Source: Planctomycetales bacterium (lineage in GTDB: Bacteria; Planctomycetota; Planctomycetia; Isosphaerales; Isosphaeraceae). From it: a stretch of DNA of 35,838 nt. The position numbers were made by a program, and so were the translations under genes. A model generated the notes under the pieces. The model was not told where the DNA came from. It ran no database searches and worked only from the letters and a program-made list of their open reading frames with translations. Of this stretch, positions 1-8,564 are shown in pieces. Every line of letters starts with the position of its first letter. Within the stretch, counting starts at the first letter, position 1. The stretch covers positions 1-35,838 of the forward strand of contig DAIDHE010000140.1 of the NCBI GenBank assembly GCA_027459775.1, read 5' to 3'.

Positions 1-732
1 GGATTCGGGCCGGGGGCCATGGGACGACCGGGGGGGGGGTGGGGACCAAGGCCGGTTTTCATCCAGCCCGCGCCCGCGTTTGGATTTGGGCTCATGGCCG
101 CCCCCTTGCTGAATTTCTCTTTCGGCGGCGGCGGAGTCGGCATGGGCGGGCCGATGATGGGTGGTGGACCGGGCATGGGCATGGCGGGCGGCCCGGGAGC
201 GCCGCCTCCGCCCGACAAGGTCGCCATCGAAACCCAGCGGCTCCAGAGCTTCCTCGTCAACACCCGCAAGGAGGCAGCCTACGCCCTTGGCAAACTCGGC
301 GATCCCCGCGCGGTTCCCTCGCTGGTGAACGCGCTCAAACACGACTATTTCAAGGATGTCCGCATCGCCTCGGCGATCGCGCTGGGCGAGATCGGCGGCT
401 CCGAGGCCGCCGTCGCCCTCGAACGGTCCGCGATCTATGACCACAAGGAAGACGTCAAAAAGGCCGCCTCGACGGCACTCGAACGGCTCAACGCCAAGGC
501 CAGAGCCTATGCCCGGGCCCGCACTCAGCAACAGGCCCGAGCACCCATGCCCGCGCCCGCGCCTGCTCCGCCTGGCAATTCTCCGTTCACCCCCAGCTCC
601 TCCGGGTATCCGACAGCGCCATCCAGCAGCGCACCGGCTCCGAACAGCGACCCCGCCGCGACCCCCGCGCCCGGCGGGGATCTTATTCCACCCCCGCCGC
701 CGACCCCCGTCGGACCCTCTCCAGGGCACTAG
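1..732 (+). CDS. HEAT-repeat protein, probably 5' partial
   Basis: The frame is open from the first base of the window, so the gene probably begins upstream. An ATG at 19 is the first visible start and would give 237 residues. A glycine/methionine-rich low-complexity stretch (about residues 35-62) precedes two to three HEAT-type helical repeats (about residues 76-157, with AAYALGKLGDPRAVPSLV and ASAIALGEIGG). The C-terminal third is rich in proline, alanine and serine and looks disordered. HEAT repeats of this PBS-lyase type act as protein-binding scaffolds. No catalytic motif is visible, so no specific function is assigned. It converges with the glycosyltransferase gene on the other strand, with a long inverted repeat between them. 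Confidence 0.75.
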   Translation, partial: GFGPGAMGRPGGGWGPRPVFIQPAPAFGFGLMAAPLLNFSFGGGGVGMGGPMMGGGPGMGMAGGPGAPPPPDKVAIETQRLQSFLVNTRKEAAYALGKLGDPRAVPSLVNALKHDYFKDVRIASAIALGEIGGSEAAVALERSAIYDHKEDVKKAASTALERLNAKARAYARARTQQQARAPMPAPAPAPPGNSPFTPSSSGYPTAPSSSAPAPNSDPAATPAPGGDLIPPPPPTPVGPSPGH

Positions 733-759
733 GAATCAAAGGGATCAGGACTCGTTTGT

Positions 760-826
760 AAGCCTAACAAAGGTGACAGCGATCATTTTAGCCGATAAAA
801 AGGCCGCTGTCACCTTTGTTAGGCTT
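760..826. terminator. 22-bp perfect inverted repeat between convergent genes
   Basis: Arms at 760-781 and 805-826 are perfectly complementary over 22 bases and enclose a 23-base loop (782-804). The inner arm carries AAAGGTGACAGCG. It lies between the stops of two convergent genes (732 plus, 858 minus), which suits a bidirectional terminator, although no clear T-tract follows. The length and perfection also fit a mobile REP/MITE-like palindrome. Which it is cannot be decided from one copy. Confidence 0.7.
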
Positions 827-855
827 GTACGCTTTGCGCCGCGATCCTCTGGGGC

Positions 856-2604
856 TCACTTGGTTTTCTTCCAGGGGTTCTGCTTGTATCCAGCCGTGCC
901 GCGGTAGTCGTGGCAGATCGAGACGTCCCAGGCGCCGACCGCCAGACCGCGCTCGTTCACGATCAGCCGCTCGGTCGACTCCATCGTCTTGAATACTCCC
1001 TTGTCAACCATCTGATTGGCGAAGCTCGGCGGCATGTTCGCGTCGTCGATCAAGACCCCGGTCCGGCCCTTGAACGCCTCGAGGTCGAGTCGCGGATTGG
1101 GCCGCCAAAGATCGTGCTGATTGACCGGGTCGCGGGTCATCCCAAAATTCCAGCTCAGGCAGTACGTCTCGGGCTGCCCTTCGAGCTGGAATTCCAGCGT
1201 GGCCGTGAGGGCGTAGGTCGTCGTTAAGACGAAGGGATCCTCGCCTCGAGCTCGCAGCCGGGTGAGGATTCCGTCGACCTTGTGAGCCAGATCCTTGTGC
1301 CCGCGTAGCCGGGCGGTGGGATCGAATCGCCGTAGCGGGGCTGGCCAACGTTTGGTGGGCTCCGGAACGACATGGGAGGCCAGCGGATACGCCCACTCGG
1401 TATGGTGCAAAAGCGCGATCAAGGCCACGCAGCTGCTCCACGCCAGCACGATCGCCTTTGCCCGGGACCCACGCTCGAAGAGAACCCGCTCCAGGCTCGC
1501 CCCCGAGATCACGAGCAGCGAAATATAGCCTGGCACCATCCAGTTCGCCTCGGTCTCGCCCAGCAAGCTGGCCGCGAAACAGGCCGACCAGATCACGCCC
1601 CAAAGACAAAGCAAGAACAGCAGGCCCGATCTTACGCTCTTGTCAACCAGATCGCTCTTGGAGTGGGTCCGGACGACGCGTTTGAACGTCCCCGCGAGGG
1701 CATAAACGCCCACGAACCACCAGACGATTCCCAGCGCGGCGATCTCGCCACCCAGAAAAGCGAACAGGGGCCCGATCGAGCCCCAGACCGAGCGCCCGGA
1801 CAGGCCGACCCGATCGGCGAGCTGGCCGAACCCGACCCAGTGGTGAATCGCGTTCCAGATTACGATCGGGGCAAGCCCCAGGACGATTCCAATCGTGCTC
1901 ATCAGCCAGAAACCGGGGCTGAACAACCGCGCCCGGCGCCTGGGATCGAGTAACAGATAAAGCCCGACCGAGGCCGGCAGGGCGAGCATCGAGTATTTGG
2001 CGAGGATCCCAGCGGAGATGATCAGCCCGGCGAGGAGCCAGCTCGCCATGTGGTCGTCGCGGCAGGCGCGAAACGACCAGACGGCCGCCCAGGTCCAGCA
2101 GCAAACCAGTGGGGTGTCGCACGTGATCAACACGCCGCCGATGGCCAGCACCGGAATCGCCGGCATCAGCAAGACCGCGATCAGCGCGGCCCGCGGCCGG
2201 CCCAAGACCTCCATCGACAGCCGGAAGACGCCCCAGGCGGTCAGACCACCCAACAAAACCGCCGGAATCCGAACCGCCAGCATCGAATCCACCGTCGAGC
2301 CCGGTGTCAATTGCCGAGCGACCCAGGTAGAAAGCCCGATCAACCACGCGATCAAGGGCCCACGCGCGAAGTAGCTCAGGTCGGGCCTCCGCGACCAGGT
2401 CCAGAACTCGGCCTCGTCGCCGCTCAAATCCCAATCGCAACCCACCGTCAGAAACAGAATCTGCGCGGCCATCACAGCCAAGATCGCGAACAATGCCCAC
2501 CGCGCCGCCCGAAACGAGCCAGCCTCGCTCGTGGAGGCTTCGGAAACCACTGGATGAGGCGCTGAAACCAAGTGAGCGAGAAGAGACATGCGACCCCCGA
2601 CCAT
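856..2604 (-). CDS. GT39-like membrane glycosyltransferase
   Basis: A 582-residue polytopic membrane protein of the PMT_2/ArnT type. Such enzymes transfer a sugar from a polyprenyl-phosphate donor to an acceptor on the outer face of the membrane. A first membrane segment (about residues 34-54) is followed by the acidic first-loop motif GDEAEFWTW and then FARGPLIAWLIG, as expected for the catalytic loop of this family. About ten further hydrophobic segments run to residue 400, followed by a soluble C-terminal domain of about 180 residues. The start may be ATG 2604 or ATG 2589 (MSLLAHL). Neither has a strong Shine-Dalgarno sequence. The gene stands alone on this strand, with a candidate promoter at 2707-2736. 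The acceptor is unknown. Confidence 0.85.
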   Translation of the reverse strand: MVGGRMSLLAHLVSAPHPVVSEASTSEAGSFRAARWALFAILAVMAAQILFLTVGCDWDLSGDEAEFWTWSRRPDLSYFARGPLIAWLIGLSTWVARQLTPGSTVDSMLAVRIPAVLLGGLTAWGVFRLSMEVLGRPRAALIAVLLMPAIPVLAIGGVLITCDTPLVCCWTWAAVWSFRACRDDHMASWLLAGLIISAGILAKYSMLALPASVGLYLLLDPRRRARLFSPGFWLMSTIGIVLGLAPIVIWNAIHHWVGFGQLADRVGLSGRSVWGSIGPLFAFLGGEIAALGIVWWFVGVYALAGTFKRVVRTHSKSDLVDKSVRSGLLFLLCLWGVIWSACFAASLLGETEANWMVPGYISLLVISGASLERVLFERGSRAKAIVLAWSSCVALIALLHHTEWAYPLASHVVPEPTKRWPAPLRRFDPTARLRGHKDLAHKVDGILTRLRARGEDPFVLTTTYALTATLEFQLEGQPETYCLSWNFGMTRDPVNQHDLWRPNPRLDLEAFKGRTGVLIDDANMPPSFANQMVDKGVFKTMESTERLIVNERGLAVGAWDVSICHDYRGTAGYKQNPWKKTK

Positions 2605-2706
2605 CCCTGGTCCCGAGAACTTCTCCCCGCGCGAGAATGCGTCTCATGCAACGCCTGGCACCCACCGCCGGCGCGAAGTCGAGGAGATTCTGGGTCCGTA
2701 ATCCCT

Positions 2707-2736
2707 GTTATCGTCTAAGTCGCACGAATTGATCAA
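2707..2736 (-). promoter_or_regulatory. Candidate sigma70-type promoter for the GT39 gene
   Basis: On the minus strand a TTGATC box (2731-2736) and a GATAAC box (2707-2712) are separated by 18 bases. Each matches the consensus at four of six positions. It would start a transcript near 2700, about 100 bases before the glycosyltransferase gene. The rest of the 2605-2835 gap shows no gene. Confidence 0.35.
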
Positions 2737-2835
2737 CGGCGACTCAGTCGGAATTCCTTGCCTCAACCGCGCCGTCGCGCGGGGACGGATTCCCTCCTGG
2801 CCGCAAGCCAGCGTCTCGATCGCCTCGCACGGCGG

Positions 2836-4137
2836 TCAGTCGAGCTTACGGAGCGGATTCAACACCAAGCCCGTGAGGAGCTTGGGGTAAAAATACGTGC
2901 TCTTGGGTGGCATGGTTTCGAGACGCGAGGCGATGGTCTCGACGTGGTCCATGCGGGCCGGTGGGACCAGACAGACCAGGTCCGAGCCTTGGGCCGAAAC
3001 GTCGGCCTGAACCTCGGCCAGCGAGTGGACATACCGGCACACCGGCTTTCCCTGGCTGGCCAAAAGGTCGCCCAGTACGAGCACATGCAGCACGCTGACG
3101 CCCAGGTCGCGCCAGTCGGGGCTGTGTTCCGGGGCGAGCGATTCCATCCGTTCGTCGGATCGCAGTCGAGCCACGACCCATTTCCCGTCGGCCACGGTTC
3201 CGAATCCAAGCAGATCCTGGTCACCGCCTCGCTCGATCATGTCCCAGGCCGCCCGGCAGCCCTCCTCGCCAGTTCCCAGTGCTCGAACCTCGAATTCCGA
3301 TGCGAGCCGCTCGGCCAAGATGGCCGCGGTCAGGCCGGGAAAGCCCGAGACCAGGCGGTGTGTCGGCAAGATCAAGAGCCCGGGGTCGCTCATCCCCACC
3401 AGCATCATCATGCAGAAATGCGCGGGGTCGTCGGGGCTGGCGGCCCCGCCCTTGGCGACGAGATCCTCAGCGTATCTCAGACCCGTTTCGTAGCGGTGGT
3501 GGCCATCAGCGATGAAGATCGATTTGTCGGACATCAGCCCGGAAATCGCGGTGTGGACTTCGGGATCCGTGACGGGCCAGAGGCAGTTCTCGACCCCAAG
3601 ATGATCGGTCGCCACCAACGGCGCCTGGCCGCGGGCGTGGTCGACGGCCGCCTGAACCTGGCCGCTGGTGTCGGGATAAAGCCCGAAAATGGGGCTGAGA
3701 TTGAACCCCGTCGCATGATACAGGGCCAGCCGATCGGCCTTGGGACCTGAGAGGGTCTGTTCGTGCGGATAGATCCGCCCCTTGCCGATGGGCTCGAGCC
3801 GCACCCGCGCCAGGAATCCCCTGCGCGTATGGGTCTGGCCGTCGACCTGGAAGGTCTGATGATAGACATAAAGGGCCGCCCGGTCGTCCTGCCGCAAGAC
3901 GCCCCCGCGCAGCCATTCGCGCAAGAGCCGGGCGGCCCGGGCGTAGCGGTCGCCCCCCGCGTCGCCGGCCTCGTCGCGATTGAGCTCGAGCCGGATCACG
4001 TTATGCGGGCTCGCCTTGTACAGCCGATCCTGCAAGGCGGCGTCGATCACGTCGTAGGGGGGCGCGACCTGGTCCGAAAGCGACCCGACCTGGGCCACGT
4101 CATAACGAACCCCGCGGAAGGCGCTGACCTGGGGCAT
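2836..4137 (-). CDS. DUF1015 family protein
   Basis: A 433-residue soluble protein recognised by DUF1015 family motifs: VAPPYDVI (residues 24-31), HEQTLSGPKADRL (125-137) and ADGHHRYETGLRY (210-222). The biochemical role of the family is not established. Relatives are often found beside serine-biosynthesis genes, and a link to the ParB/SerK-type fold has been proposed. Here it lies 104 bases downstream of ahcY on the same strand, separated by a strong hairpin (4164-4205), so it may be read at a reduced level from ahcY transcripts. The ATG at 4137 has an AGGA about ten bases upstream. No signal peptide or membrane segment is visible, so it should be cytoplasmic. Confidence 0.85.
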   Translation of the reverse strand: MPQVSAFRGVRYDVAQVGSLSDQVAPPYDVIDAALQDRLYKASPHNVIRLELNRDEAGDAGGDRYARAARLLREWLRGGVLRQDDRAALYVYHQTFQVDGQTHTRRGFLARVRLEPIGKGRIYPHEQTLSGPKADRLALYHATGFNLSPIFGLYPDTSGQVQAAVDHARGQAPLVATDHLGVENCLWPVTDPEVHTAISGLMSDKSIFIADGHHRYETGLRYAEDLVAKGGAASPDDPAHFCMMMLVGMSDPGLLILPTHRLVSGFPGLTAAILAERLASEFEVRALGTGEEGCRAAWDMIERGGDQDLLGFGTVADGKWVVARLRSDERMESLAPEHSPDWRDLGVSVLHVLVLGDLLASQGKPVCRYVHSLAEVQADVSAQGSDLVCLVPPARMDHVETIASRLETMPPKSTYFYPKLLTGLVLNPLRKLD

Positions 4138-4163
4138 GAGTGAAAGATCCTACAAAAGATACG

Positions 4164-4205
4164 GACCGGACCCGAGGGCGAGAGAAGTCTCGCCCGGGTC
4201 CGGTC
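4164..4205 (-). terminator. Strong hairpin between ahcY and the DUF1015 gene
   Basis: Arms 4164-4183 and 4188-4205 form 18 base pairs with a two-base bulge (4174-4175) and a four-base loop. On the minus strand the hairpin is followed by CGTATCTTTTG, a short T-rich run, so it looks like an intrinsic terminator for ahcY. It ends only 26 bases before the DUF1015 ATG, leaving no room for a promoter after it. Partial read-through (attenuation) or RNA processing is therefore likely. Confidence 0.65.
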
Positions 4206-4241
4206 GCTGGTCGCTTGGAACCTTGGACGCGAGCCCCGGGC

Positions 4242-5606
<1,365 letters not shown>

Positions 5607-5616
5607 TCAAGATGAA

Positions 5617-5663
5617 GCGGCGACCAATCACCACACCCCGCCGATTCGCCGCGATCGGCGGGG
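5617..5663 (-). promoter_or_regulatory. Candidate H-type pseudoknot in the ahcY leader
   Basis: Read on the minus strand, a perfect 10-bp stem (5654-5663 with 5636-5645) has an eight-base loop (5646-5653). Seven of those loop bases, GCGGCGA, are fully complementary to TCGCCGC at 5617-5623. The crossing loops would be one base and twelve bases, which is sterically reasonable for an H-type pseudoknot. The second helix ends eight bases before the GAGAGG ribosome-binding site (5603-5608) of ahcY. This arrangement suggests translational control. It does not match the known SAH riboswitch consensus. Confidence 0.45.
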
Positions 5664-5672
5664 TCGTGACCT

Positions 5673-5696
5673 GGTCGCGGCCCTCGAGCCGCGACC
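5673..5696 (-). terminator. Hairpin upstream of the ahcY leader structure
   Basis: GGTCGCGGC and GCCGCGACC (5673-5681 and 5688-5696) form a perfect 9-bp stem with a six-base loop, 10 bases after the stop of the small upstream gene. No T-tract follows on the minus strand. On that strand its 3' arm contains GCGACC, which could pair instead with GGTCGC (5620-5625) near the ahcY ribosome-binding site. It may therefore be a terminator or one arm of an alternative leader fold. Confidence 0.5.
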
Positions 5697-5706
5697 GATT
5701 GTTTCC

Positions 5707-6036
5707 TCACGATAACGGACGCGACAAGCTCATCCCCGGCAAGAGCCGGAGGGCCTTGCTCCGTTCCCAATCGAGCCAGTCGAGCGGGTCGGGGTCGGTT
5801 TTGGCATGGCCGGCGGCCTCGAGCAGCCGCGACACGACCAGCCCATGCGCCCGGGCACGGGTCTCGGTGGTCATCGACGCCCCGGCCGCGAGCGCCTCGA
5901 ACCGCGCCCAATCGGCCTCGGACATCGCCACCCGCAGCACCTTGCTGACCCACTCTTCGGGAAGACTAGGATACAACGGCCGCAGTCCGCGATCCTGACC
6001 CGGCTTTCGCCGCCGCCCCAGCCGATCACGCTCCAT
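5707..6036 (-). CDS. Small protein of unknown function
   Basis: A 109-residue protein that I do not recognise. It has a basic N-terminus (RDRLGRRRKPGQDRG) and is probably helical from residue 27, with acidic and aromatic motifs such as EADWARFEAL and DWLDWERSKAL. No signal peptide, membrane segment or cysteine is visible. It is supported as a gene by GGGGTGGGG just before its ATG and by a well-formed promoter with an operator-like inverted repeat at 6088-6116. It is followed 112 bases later by ahcY on the same strand and could share its transcript. The overlapping opposite-strand frames show no recognisable domains. Confidence 0.6.
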   Translation of the reverse strand: MERDRLGRRRKPGQDRGLRPLYPSLPEEWVSKVLRVAMSEADWARFEALAAGASMTTETRARAHGLVVSRLLEAAGHAKTDPDPLDWLDWERSKALRLLPGMSLSRPLS

Positions 6037-6087
6037 CGCCCCACCCCCCGGTTCGCCTCACGACCTCGCCCCCTGAAGCCAGACACC

Positions 6088-6116
6088 CTTCTATCACACA
6101 CGTACGAACGTGTCAA
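6088..6116 (-). promoter_or_regulatory. Promoter with operator-like inverted repeat
   Basis: On the minus strand a perfect TTGACA (6111-6116) and TAGAAG (6088-6093) are spaced by 17 bases. A perfect inverted repeat, ACACGT-acga-ACGTGT (6098-6113), fills the spacer and overlaps the -35 box, as expected for a repressor site. Transcription would start near 6081, about 45 bases before the ATG of the small gene at 6036. Confidence 0.6.
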
Positions 6117-6139
6117 GGGGGTGAAAAAGGAGGTTGCAT

Positions 6140-6181
6140 GTGGGGTTAAAGCGGTTGTCCGTGGGGTTAAAGCGGTTGTCT
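6140..6181 (+). repeat. Tandem 21-base direct repeat
   Basis: Two adjacent copies (6140-6160 and 6161-6181) are identical except for the last base. Each begins GTGGGGTTAAAGCGG. The first copy is preceded by AAAAAGGAGG, a near-perfect Shine-Dalgarno sequence, six bases before GTG 6140. The repeat is a multiple of three, so it would encode VGLKRLS twice if translated. A paired binding site upstream of the cytochrome gene is equally possible. Confidence 0.6.
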
Positions 6182-6526
6182 GGGATAGCGCCCCGTTACG
6201 TTGGCTGGCATCCATCGTGGTCTGAACTCGCGGAAGATCGCCACTCCCGGGCTCCGACTGTCGCTTTTCCAGCCATTTCAAGTAGACGTGAACGGCCGAG
6301 TCGCCACACGATGGGCTCGTCCGCCATCCCCCACCTACCAGGTGTGGTCGGTCGCGATCGACTCGGTCCAATTGCCGTGAAACCCACTGGTCGACTATCG
6401 TTGACCCGGAAGAGATCGCTGGACTTTCAGGCGTCAGTTCAGTGGATGGAGAGTCTGGCGAATCCTCGAGGCTTACCACGAAGGGGCCTTTCGCCGCGGT
6501 CCTTTCAACCTGGGAGGGTTCGCGGC

Positions 6527-8425
6527 ATGCCACGCCTATCGGGGCGCAAACGAGCGGTGATCGGGATCGTCCTGGCAACGGCCGTGCTGGCGGCCGTCGC
6601 CGGAGGGCTCTGGGCCATGCCGCGGTTCTTTCCGGGTGTGCTTGACCAGGCGCGATCGGCGTACGGGCGGGCCGACTATCGCGCGGCGGCTCATCTCGCC
6701 AGCCGCCGGCTCAAGGACGCGCCTGACGACCCCGCCGCGCTCTTGCTCGCGGCCCGGGCCGCCGCCCGCCAAGACCACGACCAGACGGCCGTCGCGATTT
6801 ACACCCAGCGCGACCCAGGCGCGCTGACCGCCGAGGATTTTTTCCTCCTCGGCCGGGCACTGTCACGCACCGGCCAGGGCGACGCCGCCCTGTCCGCGCT
6901 CGAATCGGCCCAGCAGGCAAACCCCGACAATCCCGAGATGCTCGACTTGCTCTGCCGGCTGTATTATCAAAAGGATCGCTACTACGCCTCGGAGGGAATC
7001 GCCCTGCGCCTGGCCAGACATCCCGAGTGGGAGGCCAAGGCCGAGCTCATGCTGGCCCTCGCCCGCGCCGAGCTCGAGGATCCCACGGGCGTCGCCCAGG
7101 CGCTTGGGCGCTGGCTCGAGCTCGACCCCACCGGCTCCGCGGCCGCGCCCGACCCGCCGCGAACGTATCAGATGATGCTCGCGCGATCGCTGCTCAAATC
7201 GAGCCAGCCGGCGAAAGCCCGGCGGTTCCTGGAAAACCTGCTCAAAACGGGCCCGGACCCGGAGGCGTCGTGGCTGCTCTCGCGGACCTACATCCAGGAA
7301 AAGGACTTTCCTCGGGCCGAAAAAGCCCTGAAGGAGGGCTCGGCCTACAAGCTCGACCATCCCTCGGCCACCGAGCCCGCCCCCTACGTCGGCGAGGCCA
7401 AATGCGCGCGCTGCCATGCCAAGGAAACGCGCGCCGTCCTCGCCAGCCGCCACGCCACGACGTTCGCCCGCGGACGCGACCTGGGCGAGTCGCTCTTTAC
7501 CGGAAAGACGACGCCCGACCCCGGCAATCCCCAGGTCGTCCACCGCTTCGAGCGGGTCGGCCGCACCCCGCGGCTCGAGACCTCGACAGCCGAGCGCGTC
7601 TACCGCGCCGTCATTGATTACGCGTTTGGATCTCTCGATCATTTCACGACCCTGGTCGGACGCGACGACCTCGGGCGGTCGTTCATGATCCGGATGTCGG
7701 CCTACAAGACCGACGCTGCCGTGGCCTGGGATCTGGCGACGGCCCTGCCGCCGCGCCCGGCGACCGACGAAGAGTATCTGGGAACGCCGATCGACGACCG
7801 CGACGGCGCCAGGCGCTGCCTGTTCTGCCATACGACCAGTTTTCGCGCCGTCGAGGACGACGTCGGCCCCGAGTCGGCAGACCACGCAATCGGTTGCGAG
7901 AAATGCCATGGGCCAGGGGGGCATCACACACTCGCGATCGCGGGCAAGTTCGCCGATCCCGCCATCGGAAATCCCCGCAAGGGCTCGTCCGCGGCTGTGA
8001 ACCAGGTCTGCGCTCAGTGCCACGGCTTTCCCAATTCGGGCTTGCTTTCCACGCCCCGGACCGATCCCGGCCTGTATCGGTTCCAGTCGGTCACGATGAC
8101 CTGGAGCCGCTGCTATGCCGAAAGCGCGGGCGCTCTCTCGTGCGCGACCTGCCACGACCCCCACCAGAACGCCGAATCCAGCACAGCGCTCAATGAAGCA
8201 AAGTGCCTCGAGTGCCATGTTCCCAAAGAGAAGCCGGGAGCGACTCGACCGCCCGGTGCGTCCGACCCGGCCCTGGACAAACTGCCCTTCACCCAGGCCA
8301 AGACGGTCTGCCCGGTGAATACCGCCCGGGGCTGTCTGGATTGCCACATGCCCCGCCAGTGGCAAAAGGACACTCACACCTTCAAGACCGACCACTACAT
8401 CCGGGTCCGCGAACATGCGCCTTGA
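6527..8425 (+). CDS. TPR protein with seven-haem cytochrome c domain
   Basis: A 632-residue protein with an N-terminal signal anchor (about residues 8-27), TPR-like helical repeats (about 35-275) and a C-terminal multihaem cytochrome region. Seven CxxCH motifs are visible, starting at residues 293 (CARCH), 431 (CLFCH), 457 (CEKCH), 495 (CAQCH), 539 (CATCH), 560 (CLECH) and 603 (CLDCH). The spacing and HGPGGHH context resemble cytochrome c554-like multihaem proteins. It should act in the periplasm, probably in electron transfer, with the TPR part binding partners. ATG 6527 is chosen because GGAGG lies nine bases upstream and a signal anchor follows. The frame is open further upstream without protein-like character. 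Two secreted TPR genes follow on the same strand. Confidence 0.88.
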   Translation: MPRLSGRKRAVIGIVLATAVLAAVAGGLWAMPRFFPGVLDQARSAYGRADYRAAAHLASRRLKDAPDDPAALLLAARAAARQDHDQTAVAIYTQRDPGALTAEDFFLLGRALSRTGQGDAALSALESAQQANPDNPEMLDLLCRLYYQKDRYYASEGIALRLARHPEWEAKAELMLALARAELEDPTGVAQALGRWLELDPTGSAAAPDPPRTYQMMLARSLLKSSQPAKARRFLENLLKTGPDPEASWLLSRTYIQEKDFPRAEKALKEGSAYKLDHPSATEPAPYVGEAKCARCHAKETRAVLASRHATTFARGRDLGESLFTGKTTPDPGNPQVVHRFERVGRTPRLETSTAERVYRAVIDYAFGSLDHFTTLVGRDDLGRSFMIRMSAYKTDAAVAWDLATALPPRPATDEEYLGTPIDDRDGARRCLFCHTTSFRAVEDDVGPESADHAIGCEKCHGPGGHHTLAIAGKFADPAIGNPRKGSSAAVNQVCAQCHGFPNSGLLSTPRTDPGLYRFQSVTMTWSRCYAESAGALSCATCHDPHQNAESSTALNEAKCLECHVPKEKPGATRPPGASDPALDKLPFTQAKTVCPVNTARGCLDCHMPRQWQKDTHTFKTDHYIRVREHAP

Positions 8426-8564
8426 GAGTCGCTGAATCGCCCCTCGAGATGTTGATGAAAAGACCACCCGCTTGACGGTCGGGCGAGTGAATTCTTAAAT
8501 GGACTTGTGCTGGATGGATGTTCGCGAGGTCGACGACCTCCGCGAGGCAACCGGGGAGCCGCTC

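Larger units (their letters stand above)
6037..6526. other. Intergenic region without a recognised gene
   Basis: About 490 bases between two divergent genes. It holds the minus-strand promoter (6088-6116) and the tandem repeat (6140-6181). The plus-strand frame of the cytochrome gene stays open back to 6134, but its translation there (many Ser, Arg and Pro, no domain) does not look like protein. Nothing else was recognised between 6182 and 6526. Confidence 0.55.

Noticed and set aside
6134-6526. Extended N-terminus of the cytochrome protein
   Set aside because: The frame is open, but the translation has no domain or signal and the ATG at 6527 has a good ribosome-binding site followed by a signal anchor.
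5871-6578. Minus-strand frame across the 6037-6526 gap
   Set aside because: Its sequence is low in hydrophobic order, crosses the promoter and repeat, and overlaps both neighbours.
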